Shown here one piece after another: positions 48,382 through 58,480 of a DNA stretch of 64,000 nucleotides (positions are counted from its first letter, which is position 1; each line of letters begins with the position of its first letter). The translations under genes were made by a program, and so were the position numbers. The notes beneath the pieces were generated by a model. It made no database searches, was not told where the DNA came from, and saw nothing but the letters and a program-made list of their open reading frames with translations. Source of the DNA: Corynebacterium kutscheri (lineage in GTDB: Bacteria > Actinomycetota > Actinomycetes > Mycobacteriales > Mycobacteriaceae); the NCBI RefSeq assembly GCF_000980835.1, contig NZ_CP011312.1, forward strand, positions 1 to 64,000. The letters are read 5' to 3'.

Positions 48382-48653
48382 GAAAAATAGTGATCTATTT
48401 TATAAAAATTACTTACCCGCTAGGGATGCTCAGAGCAGGGAAATGCCACGACTGTTTAGTGGTAGCTGTTTAAAAGTAGAATAATGCACCGACGATTTAA
48501 TTATGAATACCTATAGCTACCTGCACATTAAAGATAGAATATATAGGTTTATTTATATATTTGTGTTGTTGTAATGCTGTGATTCCAGTTACTTGAGTGT
48601 CCTTGATTATGGAACTTTTGCTTCACTATTGTTGCTAAAACAGCGCCTTAATA

Positions 48654-48815
48654 TTGCAAATTGGCATTGATATTGCTCATGAAGGGGCTAAAGCAAAATT
48701 TCCTTATTCGATTCTTATCTTTTTAGTTGGTATTCTAATTGTCGGTTTCCTTTTTTGGCGTGCTGGATTCATAGCCAAGAAGCGGGAAACGGAAAACAAG
48801 GATGAGGATGCATGA
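48654..48815 (+). CDS. Possible small membrane ORF coupled to the sortase gene
   Basis: A 53-residue frame from a TTG with one membrane helix (KFPYSILIFLVGILIVGFLF) and a charged tail ending KKRETENKDEDA. Its TGA overlaps the sortase ATG (ATGA), as in coupled genes. The start codon is weak, with no clear ribosome-binding site. It could be a real small protein or the C-terminal remnant of a lost gene. Confidence 0.35.
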   Translation: MQIGIDIAHEGAKAKFPYSILIFLVGILIVGFLFWRAGFIAKKRETENKDEDA

Positions 48816-49696
48816 CTGTAACTGATGTTGCGCCGGTCAAGAAAAGCCCAGTTTTAGCTTTAATCTTGATGTGCATATGCGCGCTTGCTGGCGTGTGTGT
48901 TATGGCTTTCCCATTGGTTGCAACGCAGTTGAACAATTGGGAACAGGCGAAGATAGCACAAAACTTCCCTGCGCCCAATGAATCGGATTATGTTATCGCG
49001 CAGCAAGCTATGGAAGAAGCACGAGCATATAATGACCGTGCTATCCAGTCCGTAACTCCTTCGGATCCATGGTCAGGTGTGGATCCAGCTAGCTCACCAG
49101 AGTTTGAAGAATATTTAGGCGTTCTTAACCAGTACCCAGCAATGGCTCAGATAAGTATTCCAAGTTTATCTGTGAATTTGCCGGTATATCACGGAACATC
49201 GGATACTACTTTGCTAAAAGGCGCAGGTCATCTTTTTGGTACCGCTTTACCTGTTGGTGGTGTTGGTCTTCGTCCCGTTATCACTGCACATACCGGTTTG
49301 CCGGAAGCAACGTTATTCGACAACCTAGACAAAATTAAGATTGGCGATGCGGTATATCTTCGCACTATTGGTGAGGATTTTAAATATGAGGTAATCAATA
49401 GGGAGATAATTCTTCCGCATGAAGTCGAACGTATTGCCCCAGTGGCAGATAAAGACTTAATTACACTTATCACATGCACACCCTATGGAATTAATACACA
49501 TCGTATACTTATTACGGCAGAGCGTCGTCCTATGGATCCAGTAGAAAGCAAAGAGGCTTTCACTGGAAACGGTGTGGTTATTCAGTGGTGGATGAAGATC
49601 GTCATCGCCTCAATTATTGGATTACTCCTTATACTCGTCACACTGATGTTGTGGGCACTAAAACTCCGCCGTGAAAAGAAAGGTCACATTGGATGA
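48812..49696 (+). CDS. srtC: Class C (pilin-polymerising) sortase
   Basis: A 294-residue membrane transpeptidase that joins pilin subunits through the pilin-motif Lys. Helices lie at both ends (about residues 13-33 and 262-284). The catalytic triad is visible: His in ITAHTG, Cys222 in TLITCTPYG and Arg in NTHRILIT. The DPW motif near residue 86 is the lid that covers the active site in pilus-specific sortases. It overlaps the minor pilin gene by four bases, so sortase and pilin are translationally coupled. Confidence 0.95.
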   Translation: MTVTDVAPVKKSPVLALILMCICALAGVCVMAFPLVATQLNNWEQAKIAQNFPAPNESDYVIAQQAMEEARAYNDRAIQSVTPSDPWSGVDPASSPEFEEYLGVLNQYPAMAQISIPSLSVNLPVYHGTSDTTLLKGAGHLFGTALPVGGVGLRPVITAHTGLPEATLFDNLDKIKIGDAVYLRTIGEDFKYEVINREIILPHEVERIAPVADKDLITLITCTPYGINTHRILITAERRPMDPVESKEAFTGNGVVIQWWMKIVIASIIGLLLILVTLMLWALKLRREKKGHIG

Positions 49697-50478
49697 AACT
49701 GGCAAAGAAAGTGAGCGTGGGGTGCGCAGTTGCCCTCGCCCTGACCCTGGGTGTTTCAACCCAGGCACCGACAGCATTAGCGCGAACCATTACAGGTGAC
49801 ATCGCTGATCTTAAGATCGAAGATATCCAATGTGAAAACGAAGGATCAATTACCGTCATTAAAAAACCACACGGTATTTACTCAGGTATTTCCTTGGATA
49901 AGCTTCCTGAGGGAATTATCTCCGGCTCTGTCTTTGAAGTAACTCGAGTAAGCGGCATTGATTTAACCACCAAAGAAGGTTGGGATCGTGCTTCCTCGAT
50001 TACTCTTGAAGAAGCAAAGAAGCAGCTAGAAAACACCACCCAAAAGGCCACTACTAACCGTGAGGGTCGGGCTACTTTTAGCGGACTTACCCAGGGACTG
50101 TACTTGGTACATGAGGTAGGCCCAGCACAGAAGCACAGAGGCTTCTGGTCTTCACAAGACATGCTGGTTACCGTACCAACTGGTGGCCCAAGTGGTTGGG
50201 ATTGTGGAGTAGAAATCATCACCAAGGATCGCCCAAATGATCCAGATATTCCTGATCCTCCTACCACTGTTACTACTACTCGAGTAGTTCCACCAAGCCC
50301 ACCAGCTTCGACGGTACCGCAACCAGATCCACAACCGACTACTTCGGTTCCAGATAAGTCAAAGACTCAGCAGCTTGCTCGTACTGGTGCTAGCGTGATC
50401 TCTATTCTGATTCTTGCTGGTGCTCTTATTGCACTAGGCGCATGGCTTGTTCGTCGTAATAGAAGAGATAATCTCTAA
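49693..50478 (+). CDS. Minor pilin (SpaE-like, LARTG-anchored)
   Basis: A 261-residue surface protein with a signal peptide (cleavage near ALA at about residue 30), an Ig-like pilin domain (ITVIKKPHGIYSGI to YLVHEVGP, which resembles an E-box), a Pro/Thr-rich stalk (about 180-220) and a C-terminal sorting signal LARTG followed by a hydrophobic helix and RRNRRDNL. It is the probable base or minor subunit of the pilus. It starts within the sortase stop (ATGA). Confidence 0.88.
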   Translation: MKLAKKVSVGCAVALALTLGVSTQAPTALARTITGDIADLKIEDIQCENEGSITVIKKPHGIYSGISLDKLPEGIISGSVFEVTRVSGIDLTTKEGWDRASSITLEEAKKQLENTTQKATTNREGRATFSGLTQGLYLVHEVGPAQKHRGFWSSQDMLVTVPTGGPSGWDCGVEIITKDRPNDPDIPDPPTTVTTTRVVPPSPPASTVPQPDPQPTTSVPDKSKTQQLARTGASVISILILAGALIALGAWLVRRNRRDNL

Positions 50479-50491
50479 ATTTTAAAATGAG

Positions 50492-50529
50492 ACTGCCCTA
50501 GAGAAGAAAATTCTCTAGGGCAGTTTTTG
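50492..50529 (+). terminator. Terminator of the pilus operon
   Basis: The 12-bp stem ACTGCCCTAGAG/CTCTAGGGCAGT (50492-50503 with 50513-50524) is followed by TTTTTG, 14 bases after the minor pilin stop. Confidence 0.92.
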
Positions 50530-51077
50530 TTTATCGTTGAGGCAGATAGACAGGATTAGATTAACTAGCAAAGCAGGCCACGTGGTCTATTTCTAATGGA
50601 GTTAGCGCTTATCTATGAAGTAGCCGGTAGAAGTAGTTGCAAATACGTAAAACTCACCATTGTGTGTCCTTAGAGATGGGATAAGGGCTAGTTGTATGCG
50701 CGGAACGCTAAGTGGGTCGGTTTATTGTGAGATACGGGTTTTGATTTAGTTTCTTATAAGGTGCGGTATCTGTGATGCTAATATTTTTCCGCTGGCATAA
50801 GAATTGAATGTGTATTAACCGTTTATTTTTATGATTGTGACCTGTGTAGAACACAAGTTTTTAAATACATATTCTGTTATCAGAGTAGAAAAAGCCTTAA
50901 GCAGAACATCTCATATTTAAAGAAGATAAAAGATACTGCAGACAATATTGGCTGCAGTATTCAGATTTTCTTTAGTTCATACAAGTTAGTGTTTTGCTAA
51001 TAGATCTCGTTATATGGGTTTACCGCTTGAAAATTAAAAACATAATGTTTTTAGGAGGCATTACAAGGGAAAAATAA
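50530..51077. other. Gene-free gap between convergent pilus transcripts
   Basis: About 550 bases without a supported gene between the minor pilin and the tip adhesin, which point toward each other. AT-rich; no repeat recognised. It may be left over from rearrangement of the locus. Confidence 0.45.
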
Positions 51078-51114
51078 TAATGGGTATCCAAGGATTTACC
51101 TTGGATACCCATTA
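51078..51114. terminator. Terminator of the tip-adhesin gene
   Basis: A perfect 16-bp stem (51078-51093 with 51099-51114, containing GGGTATCCAAGG) with a five-base loop lies 12 bases past the adhesin stop. On the minus strand it is followed by TTATTTTT. Confidence 0.85.
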
Positions 51115-51125
51115 TTTGTTATCCG

Positions 51126-54100
51126 TTATCCGCGACGGCGCTTAAGGAATGTACCTGCACTAATTAGTGAGATAGCACTTATACCTAGTGCGAATAAGAT
51201 AAATATATAGGAGCCACGGCCACCGGTTAACGGTAGATTAATGCCTCTACCGATGTGGTTAACAAAGGAACCAGCATCAACGACACCTTGTTCGGAGATG
51301 GTGAAGTAGTGTTCCTTCTTTTCAAGCTTATACCCTGCAGGAGCCTGCACTTCTTGTAACTTGTAGGTACCAAATTCAAGGTTTTCAACCCGGAATTTAC
51401 CGCCAACAGCGTCTTTATCGTATCCAGTACAAGCTTGTTCGGTGCAGTCTTCAATGCGTATAGCTTCCTGACCAGCAATTGGTTTATGATCTTCGGTTAC
51501 CTTGACAATTGTCCACACCGAACCAGTCAGAGCATTCTTTTCTGGATCAATCTTTTGCCATATGACGTTGCCAGTAATGGGCTTATTGTATTGATCTTTG
51601 AGCTTGATGGTGGTGCCAGTTTGATCTGAAGTAATAGTGACTTCTACACCATTTCGTAGCTCTTCACTGATCTGATAGCCTGCTGGAGCTTTTGTCTCGC
51701 GTAGCAGATAAGTACCTACCTCAATATCCTTAACCAAGAACTCACCGGCGGTAGCATTTTCGTCCCGGACACCTTCATTAGTGTTGGTCTTATCGACGAT
51801 AGTAATTGCATTCTTTTCATCTGCTTTACCATCCTTGACTGGGACTAGCGTCCACTCGGAACCACCTAGTAATATCTCAGCTTTTTGCTCTGGAGTAGCA
51901 GCGGCAAGCTTGCGCCAGTTTAGGTGCGCAGTGGATTTATCATTGGTGATCTTACCGATATTCAAGCTGATAACACGTTCTTTGCTATCAACTTGCCACT
52001 TCCTGGATACCTCATCACCTATTCCAGAAATGGTATAACCGTCTTCTTTAAGTTCTAGCGAGATAGTCTCTTTCCGAAGACTATAACCAGCTGGGGCAGT
52101 CTTTTCTTTTAAGGTATAGCGTCCGTTACCAGGATCAACAATAGAGAACTTACCTGCTGTTGGATCAAGGTCAGGCCCCTTACACGGTGCGGTGGTGCAA
52201 TCCTCGATAGTGACTTCTTTGTTATTTGGGTAGGTCAGTGTCCATACTGAACCAGCCAAGGGCTGAGAAGTTTTAGAATCAACTTTTTCCCATTCGATAC
52301 GTGCTGGGATATTTTCGATTTTTCCGAGGTCAACTTTATTCTTGGACTCAGATACCTCGACTTCTTTTTCAACCGGCTTGCTTAAGCGGTATCCGGTTGG
52401 CGCCTTTGTTTCGATTAGAACATATTTACCTAGCGGAATATCCTTTAAGGTGAAGTGACCAGCTTCTTTATTTGCATCCTTCTCGTCATTGTCTTTCACC
52501 GTAATTGCTTTTGTTTCATCGCGCTTACCGTTAATGATTGGAATGAGCTTCCATGAAGAACCATCCAGCGGCTTAGAGTTTTCATCAACCTTTTCCCATG
52601 AGATCTCTGCTTGCGAAGGCTTATTGGTAATAACACCGTCGTTAACAGGGTAGGGACGCTCGGAGGAATCGTCGATAGTAAATTCAATGGGATCTTTCCG
52701 AAGCAGATAGCCTTCAGGCGCCTTTGTTTCAGTCAGGGTATAAGAACCATAGGGCAGACGAGGAACTAGGAACTCACCAGCGGCAGGATTAGTATCGGCA
52801 TAATCAAGTTCGCTGAGGCGATTTTGTTCCTTGATTTTCTTAAGGCAGTCAGCACTAGTTGGGGTGGTGCAAACGAAGTCTTCAATGGTTGCCAAAACTT
52901 TAGGGTCACCTTGTTTACGTAATTCCCAGGTACTACCAGCTAGACCTGATGCTTTATCTTTGCTTTTATCAGCATCTTTTTCAGAAATTTTCTTCCACTT
53001 GATGTCGCCGCTAGCTTCGTTGGTGTACGTACAAGAGATAAGTGGGTGGTCATGTTTGGCACTGTCAGGTACTTCGAATGTCCACGCTCGGGTATTATCT
53101 GGAACTTCGGTAAGTTCTATCTTTTCTTTTGTTTCTTCATTGGTACAGGTTACAGAGGAACGATAATGATCCAAATTCGCTGAGATAGCACCCTCATTAG
53201 CAGTACCACTTTCTTGGATTCGGTAGCGTTTGCCCACGATAGCTGGAATTGGGCCAGCATATTCTTTTTGGATACCTGTTGATGAACCCGTGGTAGTGGC
53301 ACTCGTGAGCTCTTTATCTTTGGTGGTGCCAAGATCTTCACGGAAAATGTCGAGCTTGAATTGATCAGTTGGTTTATCGCGCGAGATAATGTTCTTCTTT
53401 AGCTCGACGGTGGGGATACGGATACAGGAAGCTAGGTCTAACCCCATAGTCCATGTGCGGTTACCAGTGCCAGAATAAAGAGTACTACCGCTATTGGAGT
53501 CCAATTTTTGGATAGTAACGGTACCGGAACCGAAATTTGTTGTTTCCGCATACATATTGCCATCAGCAGCAAATGCTAAACCATTATAAGTTCCCCCGAT
53601 ACGCTGGAATTTATCGAGGTCACGGACATTTTGGGAAGCAATTTCATAGTTTTCATTTGCGGTAGAAAGTGGTTTTTCCTCATCAGCATAGACTGCACCA
53701 TGTGCTTCTGCTTCTGTCAAACTTTCTGCGGTTACTGGTATTACACGTACCACGTTGTAGGTGGGGTTGTGGTACAGAATGTACATATTGCCATCTTGGT
53801 CAAAGGCAAGATCACCATTATGGAGTTCGTTATAAAAAAATGTTTTATATGCGACAACATAACCTAGGTGGCCAACTTGTTGGGTGGCTGGATCATACAT
53901 AAAAAGGTGAAAGCGAATTTCATACTTTCCTTTATCAAGTACTGCTTTATAGCCACCGAAGTAGTACTTATCATCATTAGCTGGGTTTGTACCACCGGCG
54001 ATAAAAAAGCGACTACGGATAATAGGTGTAGAATTGAAGTAGGTTCCTACTGTAACTTTATTTGTGGTGGCATCCCATTGGTAAATGCCTGTTGATTCAA

Positions 54101-54692
54101 AAATCTTGGTCACCTTATGCGGTAGTTCTAGATGAACGGCATAAGCTTTTTTACCATCATCACCAATTGCTAGGCCATTAAGTGGCTGTCTTGTAGGGAC
54201 GTTTTTCGATAGTCTTCCGTCAGGATTGTTTGGCGGTAATAAGGTTGAAAAATCAACAAGAGGCTCTGTGCTAGGGGTAAAACCTTTACCTGTGTCTTCA
54301 ATATGGTAGACCTTGCCGGCTTGAGCGCTATGAGAAGCAAGAGAATAAAAATTACCCGGTGTGCATTGTAATGGACCAGATGCTTGAGGGAGATCTGAGA
54401 GTTCTAATTCGGTAGCAGGGTCGGCACTTTTTTCCGTGGACTCGTTTTTTTCCGTGGGGGTTGTTGTGTCTTCGTCTAGGTCAGGGTCATCTATATCTAA
54501 ATCTGGAGAGAGATGTTCTCCGGTTTCGTCGAATGGATCTTCTGGTATTTCTAAATAGTCGTATTCGTGCGCGATTGCGTCTTCTGCTATTGGTTCAGCA
54601 GTAGTGTGTAGCGGATACGCAAATGTTGACGCAGCTAATAAAGCGCTAGTAGCAGTTATGACAGCTATGCGATGAGAGAACTGAGCAAACAC
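51126..54692 (-). CDS. Large LPLTG adhesin with five Cna-B-type repeats (pilus tip candidate)
   Basis: An 1188-residue wall-anchored protein. After a signal peptide and an acidic Thr/Glu-rich segment, residues 95-440 look like a beta-propeller (repeats such as AFDQDGNMYILYH, AFAADGNMYAETT). Five SpaA/Cna-B domains follow, each beginning like ISWEKVDENSKPL or VIWQKIDPEKNAL and ending like TLTETKAPEGY (E-box for isopeptide bonds). The C-terminus has LPLTGGRG, a helix and KRRRG. It resembles SpaF/SpaC tip pilins, but it is on the opposite strand from the sortase operon and so has its own promoter. The ligand is unknown. Confidence 0.87.
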   Translation of the reverse strand: MFAQFSHRIAVITATSALLAASTFAYPLHTTAEPIAEDAIAHEYDYLEIPEDPFDETGEHLSPDLDIDDPDLDEDTTTPTEKNESTEKSADPATELELSDLPQASGPLQCTPGNFYSLASHSAQAGKVYHIEDTGKGFTPSTEPLVDFSTLLPPNNPDGRLSKNVPTRQPLNGLAIGDDGKKAYAVHLELPHKVTKIFESTGIYQWDATTNKVTVGTYFNSTPIIRSRFFIAGGTNPANDDKYYFGGYKAVLDKGKYEIRFHLFMYDPATQQVGHLGYVVAYKTFFYNELHNGDLAFDQDGNMYILYHNPTYNVVRVIPVTAESLTEAEAHGAVYADEEKPLSTANENYEIASQNVRDLDKFQRIGGTYNGLAFAADGNMYAETTNFGSGTVTIQKLDSNSGSTLYSGTGNRTWTMGLDLASCIRIPTVELKKNIISRDKPTDQFKLDIFREDLGTTKDKELTSATTTGSSTGIQKEYAGPIPAIVGKRYRIQESGTANEGAISANLDHYRSSVTCTNEETKEKIELTEVPDNTRAWTFEVPDSAKHDHPLISCTYTNEASGDIKWKKISEKDADKSKDKASGLAGSTWELRKQGDPKVLATIEDFVCTTPTSADCLKKIKEQNRLSELDYADTNPAAGEFLVPRLPYGSYTLTETKAPEGYLLRKDPIEFTIDDSSERPYPVNDGVITNKPSQAEISWEKVDENSKPLDGSSWKLIPIINGKRDETKAITVKDNDEKDANKEAGHFTLKDIPLGKYVLIETKAPTGYRLSKPVEKEVEVSESKNKVDLGKIENIPARIEWEKVDSKTSQPLAGSVWTLTYPNNKEVTIEDCTTAPCKGPDLDPTAGKFSIVDPGNGRYTLKEKTAPAGYSLRKETISLELKEDGYTISGIGDEVSRKWQVDSKERVISLNIGKITNDKSTAHLNWRKLAAATPEQKAEILLGGSEWTLVPVKDGKADEKNAITIVDKTNTNEGVRDENATAGEFLVKDIEVGTYLLRETKAPAGYQISEELRNGVEVTITSDQTGTTIKLKDQYNKPITGNVIWQKIDPEKNALTGSVWTIVKVTEDHKPIAGQEAIRIEDCTEQACTGYDKDAVGGKFRVENLEFGTYKLQEVQAPAGYKLEKKEHYFTISEQGVVDAGSFVNHIGRGINLPLTGGRGSYIFILFALGISAISLISAGTFLKRRRG

Positions 54693-55788
54693 TGAGGATC
54701 GTTCCTTAAGGTGAGGGGATTTGAACGACTCTTCACGAAGGCATCAAGTAAGTAAGCGCAAAATTATGGTGACTAACTAACGGTAAAACAGTTTTTCTTA
54801 AAAATATCTGGTCTAAATACCTGATGCATGCGTGAAGTCCGTTCACCATATAGGAGCATGGCCAGATTATGATATGTGCTACCTCGGGTAAAAATCTTTG
54901 ATTTGGGCCTTGAATACAGGATTTAACATGATTGTTATCTATGACAGTAATAGCTTTTCCATAGATAAATTTCTCATATTAATGAGGTAGTTAATTTTAT
55001 TAATACTAAAAATATATGATTTATGGTGCTTATAACTATCGCTATGGATTAGATCACAGCTAGAAGTTATTGAATATTATTGATTTTTTGGAACGCAATT
55101 GGGGGTAGTGTGTTGAGCCTTGCCTAATTGGTAGTAGACTGTTTGGATTTGTTTGCAAGAGGGGCATATTTTATTCATCATTGAGTGACAATAATATTCT
55201 TTATATTCAGTGAATAAAATTGCTCAATTGGTCTGATATATGTGTCTTATGAACCTACTTTTGATAATGAAATATTGGTGGGATGTGCTGGGTGACGTTT
55301 TGTTACCCAGCTAATTGCTATCAATAGAAAAGTACTGTTCAGATACAGTTTTAAGTAAAAATTTTGTGAGAAAAATGGATAATTCTTAGTTATTTTTCGA
55401 TCAATCCATGTACCCGTGGTGTGGCTTCTTTTTTAAATTTTCCAGTTATTTTTTAAACAACTGGGTTAAAAAATATTACCAAATAACTGCCATGAAAAGC
55501 AGTTATTAAGTCTTGCGTCCAATCTGGCAATCGTGATCAATTGTTAAAAATTCACTCCGGAATATCTGTGAAAAACCTTGAATATTACTAAAAAGAAAAT
55601 ATGAATTTTATTTACTTTATTTAAAATATTGGTTTTATAAATGAGACACACTTACTGTGTGGGTGATGAAAGGTGAGCTTGGCATCTGATCGTGTTTATT
55701 TGCGGCCACGTGGGGAGTACTTAAGACTTTTAGCTTTCTTGAGTGAAGCTGATGGTTTTCAATGTTAAACACATAAGGGGTAGGAAAT
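54693..55788. other. 1.1-kb AT-rich gap between adhesin and biotin genes
   Basis: No supported gene. It holds the adhesin promoter region near 54700-54800. Two adjacent hairpins have related arms: CCAGTT/AACTGG (55442-55447 with 55459-55464) and AATAACTGC/GCAGTTATT (55482-55490 with 55499-55507). The rest is featureless, strongly AT-rich DNA. Confidence 0.5.
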
Positions 55789-55801
55789 TAAACGCTGTTC
55801 A
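55789..55801. promoter_or_regulatory. BioQ-type operator, bioB distal copy
   Basis: TAAAC-GCT-GTTCA. It is the exact reverse complement of the second site at 55832-55844, so the two form an inverted pair 43 bases apart upstream of bioB. Confidence 0.75.
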
Positions 55802-55831
55802 ACACTTATATTAAGGTCTAAGGGTAAGCAT

Positions 55832-55844
55832 TGAACAGCGTTTA
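55832..55844. promoter_or_regulatory. BioQ-type operator, bioB proximal copy
   Basis: TGAAC-AGC-GTTTA, 23 bases before the bioB ATG; the spacing to the start equals that of the operator before the POT transporter. Confidence 0.75.
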
Positions 55845-55867
55845 ATTATGCTTTCTAAGGAGCACCC

Positions 55868-56863
55868 ATGAGCAATATTCTTGAACTAGCCCGAAAAAAA
55901 GTTCTTGAACAAGGAAAAGGACTGAATAAAGACGAAATTTTGGCGGTTTTACAACTAGAAGACAAAAAAATTCCTGAACTTCTTGAGCTTGCCCATCAGG
56001 TACGCCTTGCTTGGTGTGGCGAAGAAATCGAGGTAGAAGGCATTATCTCGTTAAAAACTGGTGGTTGCCCAGAAGATTGCCATTTTTGTTCTCAATCGGG
56101 ACTTTTTGAATCACCAGTACGCAGCGCGTGGCTTGATATTGCTGGTTTGGTGGAAGCAGCTAAACAAACTCAAAAATCTGGGGCAACCGAGTTCTGTATT
56201 GTGGCCGCGGTGAAAGGACCAGATGAGCGGTTGATGTCTCAGGTTGAGCAAGCAGCTCAGGCAATTAAAGCCGAGGTGGATATCGAAGTTGCTGCGTCGA
56301 TAGGCATTTTAACCCAAGAACAAGTAGATCGACTTAAAGCAGTAGGAATTCACCGTTACAACCATAATTTGGAAACAGCACGAAGCTTTTTTCCTCATGT
56401 AGTAAGCACGCACACATGGGAATCACGACGAGAAACTCTGCGCATGATTGCTGAAGCTGGAATCGAAGTATGCTCCGGTGGCATCCTTGGTATGGGAGAA
56501 AGCCTAGAACAACGAGCCGAATTTGCTGCTGAACTGGCTGAACTTGACCCGCAGGAAGTACCGATGAACTTCCTTGATCCGCGCCCTGGCACCCCATTTG
56601 CGGATAAAGAAGTGATGGCAACAGAGGATGCCCTGCGTGTAGTCGGTGCCTTCCGGCTTGCACTACCACACACTATTTTGCGCTTTGCTGGTGGCCGCGA
56701 ACTTACTTTAGGTGATCTCGGTACTGAGCAAGGCCTGCTTGGTGGAATTAATGCAGTGATTGTGGGCAACTACTTAACTACTTTGGGTCGCCCTATGGAA
56801 GATGATCTCGATATGTTAGGTAAATTGCGCCTGCCCATTAAAGCCTTAAATGTGAGCGTATAA
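55868..56863 (+). CDS. bioB: Biotin synthase
   Basis: Radical-SAM enzyme that inserts sulfur into dethiobiotin. The 331-residue protein has the iron-sulfur motif CPEDCHFC (C-x3-C-x2-C), the auxiliary-cluster region, [18 protein letters not shown] and [14 protein letters not shown] precedes the ATG. The helper gene bsaP follows two bases after the stop. Control by biotin through two operator-like sites upstream is inferred. Confidence 0.97.
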   Translation: MSNILELARKKVLEQGKGLNKDEILAVLQLEDKKIPELLELAHQVRLAWCGEEIEVEGIISLKTGGCPEDCHFCSQSGLFESPVRSAWLDIAGLVEAAKQTQKSGATEFCIVAAVKGPDERLMSQVEQAAQAIKAEVDIEVAASIGILTQEQVDRLKAVGIHRYNHNLETARSFFPHVVSTHTWESRRETLRMIAEAGIEVCSGGILGMGESLEQRAEFAAELAELDPQEVPMNFLDPRPGTPFADKEVMATEDALRVVGAFRLALPHTILRFAGGRELTLGDLGTEQGLLGGINAVIVGNYLTTLGRPMEDDLDMLGKLRLPIKALNVSV

Positions 56864-56865
56864 AA

Positions 56866-57114
56866 GTGATTGAACAGGAGTTGTTAAGCGCAGTCCTTTC
56901 CGGACAACAGCCGCTTTTTCATCCCAATACCGGACAAGAAGTAACCGATGATGTTGTGGTGAAACTATCGCCATCGGCACAAGCTGGTTTGGAAGCACCA
57001 CGGTTTTGCCAGTTATGTGGCCGTCGGATGGTCGTTCAGGTGCGCCCGGATGGTTGGTTGGCGAAATGTTCCCGCCATGGTGAATTAGATTCGGTGTACT
57101 TGGGACGTCGATAA
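56866..57114 (+). CDS. bsaP: Biotin synthase auxiliary protein BsaP
   Basis: An 82-residue protein with the layout of actinobacterial BsaP: an N-terminal segment ending [12 protein letters not shown] and a metal-site-like C-x2-C (FCQLCGRRM) with a later Cys and His (KCSRHGELD). In mycobacteria this small protein is needed for biotin synthase activity, probably protecting or repairing its iron-sulfur cluster. The GTG start directly follows bioB, with AGGAG-free coupling. Its last 30 bases overlap the convergent glycosyltransferase gene. Confidence 0.88.
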   Translation: MIEQELLSAVLSGQQPLFHPNTGQEVTDDVVVKLSPSAQAGLEAPRFCQLCGRRMVVQVRPDGWLAKCSRHGELDSVYLGRR

Positions 57115-58281
57115 GCGGGTATGTGATCTAACTGGTGGCCATACAATAGCGACCGCTAGCACGAGGAAACTAAGCAACACATAGGAATTGCCCACAATGT
57201 GTTGCCAAGAGTGCCATGCGGTCGCTGCATTTCGTGCAGGTGAGAGTAACCAATGCGTGCTGGCTAAACTGATAAAGCCAACAATTGCTGCCCACCACCA
57301 GCAATAAGAAGCAGCCACAATAGTAAGCGGTACCAGCCATACCCAGTGATGCGACCAACTCACCGGCGAACATAGTAATGCCACCAAAGAGTTCAGTACA
57401 ACAAGCTCCGGGGCGTGGGTGCGCATACGCCACATTGCCAGCGCAATAATCAAGCCAATTAACGCTGCTAAAGGAAGCCACACAGACTGTGCCGTATCAG
57501 CTCCGATAAGACGTACCAACATGCCACGTAATGACTGGTTACCGGAATAGATTAACCCACCAATGCGGTTGGGATCAGAAATAGTGCTTGTCCAATATAA
57601 ATAAGAATCTTCCCAGCGAATAACTGCTGCGATAGTGGTATAGAACAAGAAAGAAACAATAGTTGCCGCACAAGCTTTCCACTGACAACGGAAAAGAAAA
57701 AACAACACAAATACTGCTGGGGTGAGCTTAATTGCCGCTGCCAGGCCAATAAGTGCTCCCTGGAATGGACGTGCCCAGGATGGGCGCGGTGCAATTGTAT
57801 CGGCAATTACTAATGCCATAAGCATAATATTGATTTGCCCAAACGATAGTGTTTGCCGAACTGGTTCAAAAAGCAAAAGAATGGGCATAAGCCACAAGGC
57901 CAGTAGTTTCGGACTATCTGTGCCGGTAGCACGCAACATTTGTACAGCTACCCACCAGAGCAAAATAATAGATACCGCGGTAAGAGCCATAGCAGAGACA
58001 ACCGTATTAGTTATGGCCATAGGGGCAAAAAGCATGGCTGCCAGTGGGGGATAGGTAAAAGGCAAACTAAAACCATTGACCGAAAAACGCTGGGTATACA
58101 GTGGTTTGCCCAAAAGAAATGCCTTGCCACCTTCGTAATAAACATCGGCATCGATGTGGTAATACCACCCCAAAGAGCCATTATTAATGATGAACCAATA
58201 GCTAGCGATAATCAGTGTCGCTAGAAACGCACACCAAGAAATACGGCGGGTATAGGGCAAAACAGCATCAGGAATATACAC
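57085..58281 (-). CDS. GT87-family (DUF2029) membrane mannosyltransferase
   Basis: A 398-residue polytopic GT-C glycosyltransferase with about ten helices and an early acidic motif [11 protein letters not shown] in the first extracytoplasmic loop, where the catalytic Asp sits in this family. Motifs [30 protein letters not shown] and [11 protein letters not shown] match actinobacterial GT87 enzymes such as PimE, which add mannose to phosphatidylinositol mannosides from polyprenyl-phosphate-mannose. The exact acceptor is not deducible. Confidence 0.87.
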   Translation of the reverse strand: MYIPDAVLPYTRRISWCAFLATLIIASYWFIINNGSLGWYYHIDADVYYEGGKAFLLGKPLYTQRFSVNGFSLPFTYPPLAAMLFAPMAITNTVVSAMALTAVSIILLWWVAVQMLRATGTDSPKLLALWLMPILLLFEPVRQTLSFGQINIMLMALVIADTIAPRPSWARPFQGALIGLAAAIKLTPAVFVLFFLFRCQWKACAATIVSFLFYTTIAAVIRWEDSYLYWTSTISDPNRIGGLIYSGNQSLRGMLVRLIGADTAQSVWLPLAALIGLIIALAMWRMRTHAPELVVLNSLVALLCSPVSWSHHWVWLVPLTIVAASYCWWWAAIVGFISLASTHWLLSPARNAATAWHSWQHIVGNSYVLLSFLVLAVAIVWPPVRSHTRLSTSQVHRI

Positions 58282-58480
58282 GTGTGATCTTTACTTGAAT
58301 TGTATGGGCAGCTAACTAGTTGGTTTTTAGATAAAAGCTACTAGAGATAAAACGAACTATAAGAAATACCTAGTATAAGCAGTCAGCGTAAACACTGGTT
58401 GTACTAGTTGTGGTGGGTATAAGCAGATAGTGGTGTGGACAGACAAAACACTAAAAACAATAGCGGAGGAATAAAAGCTA

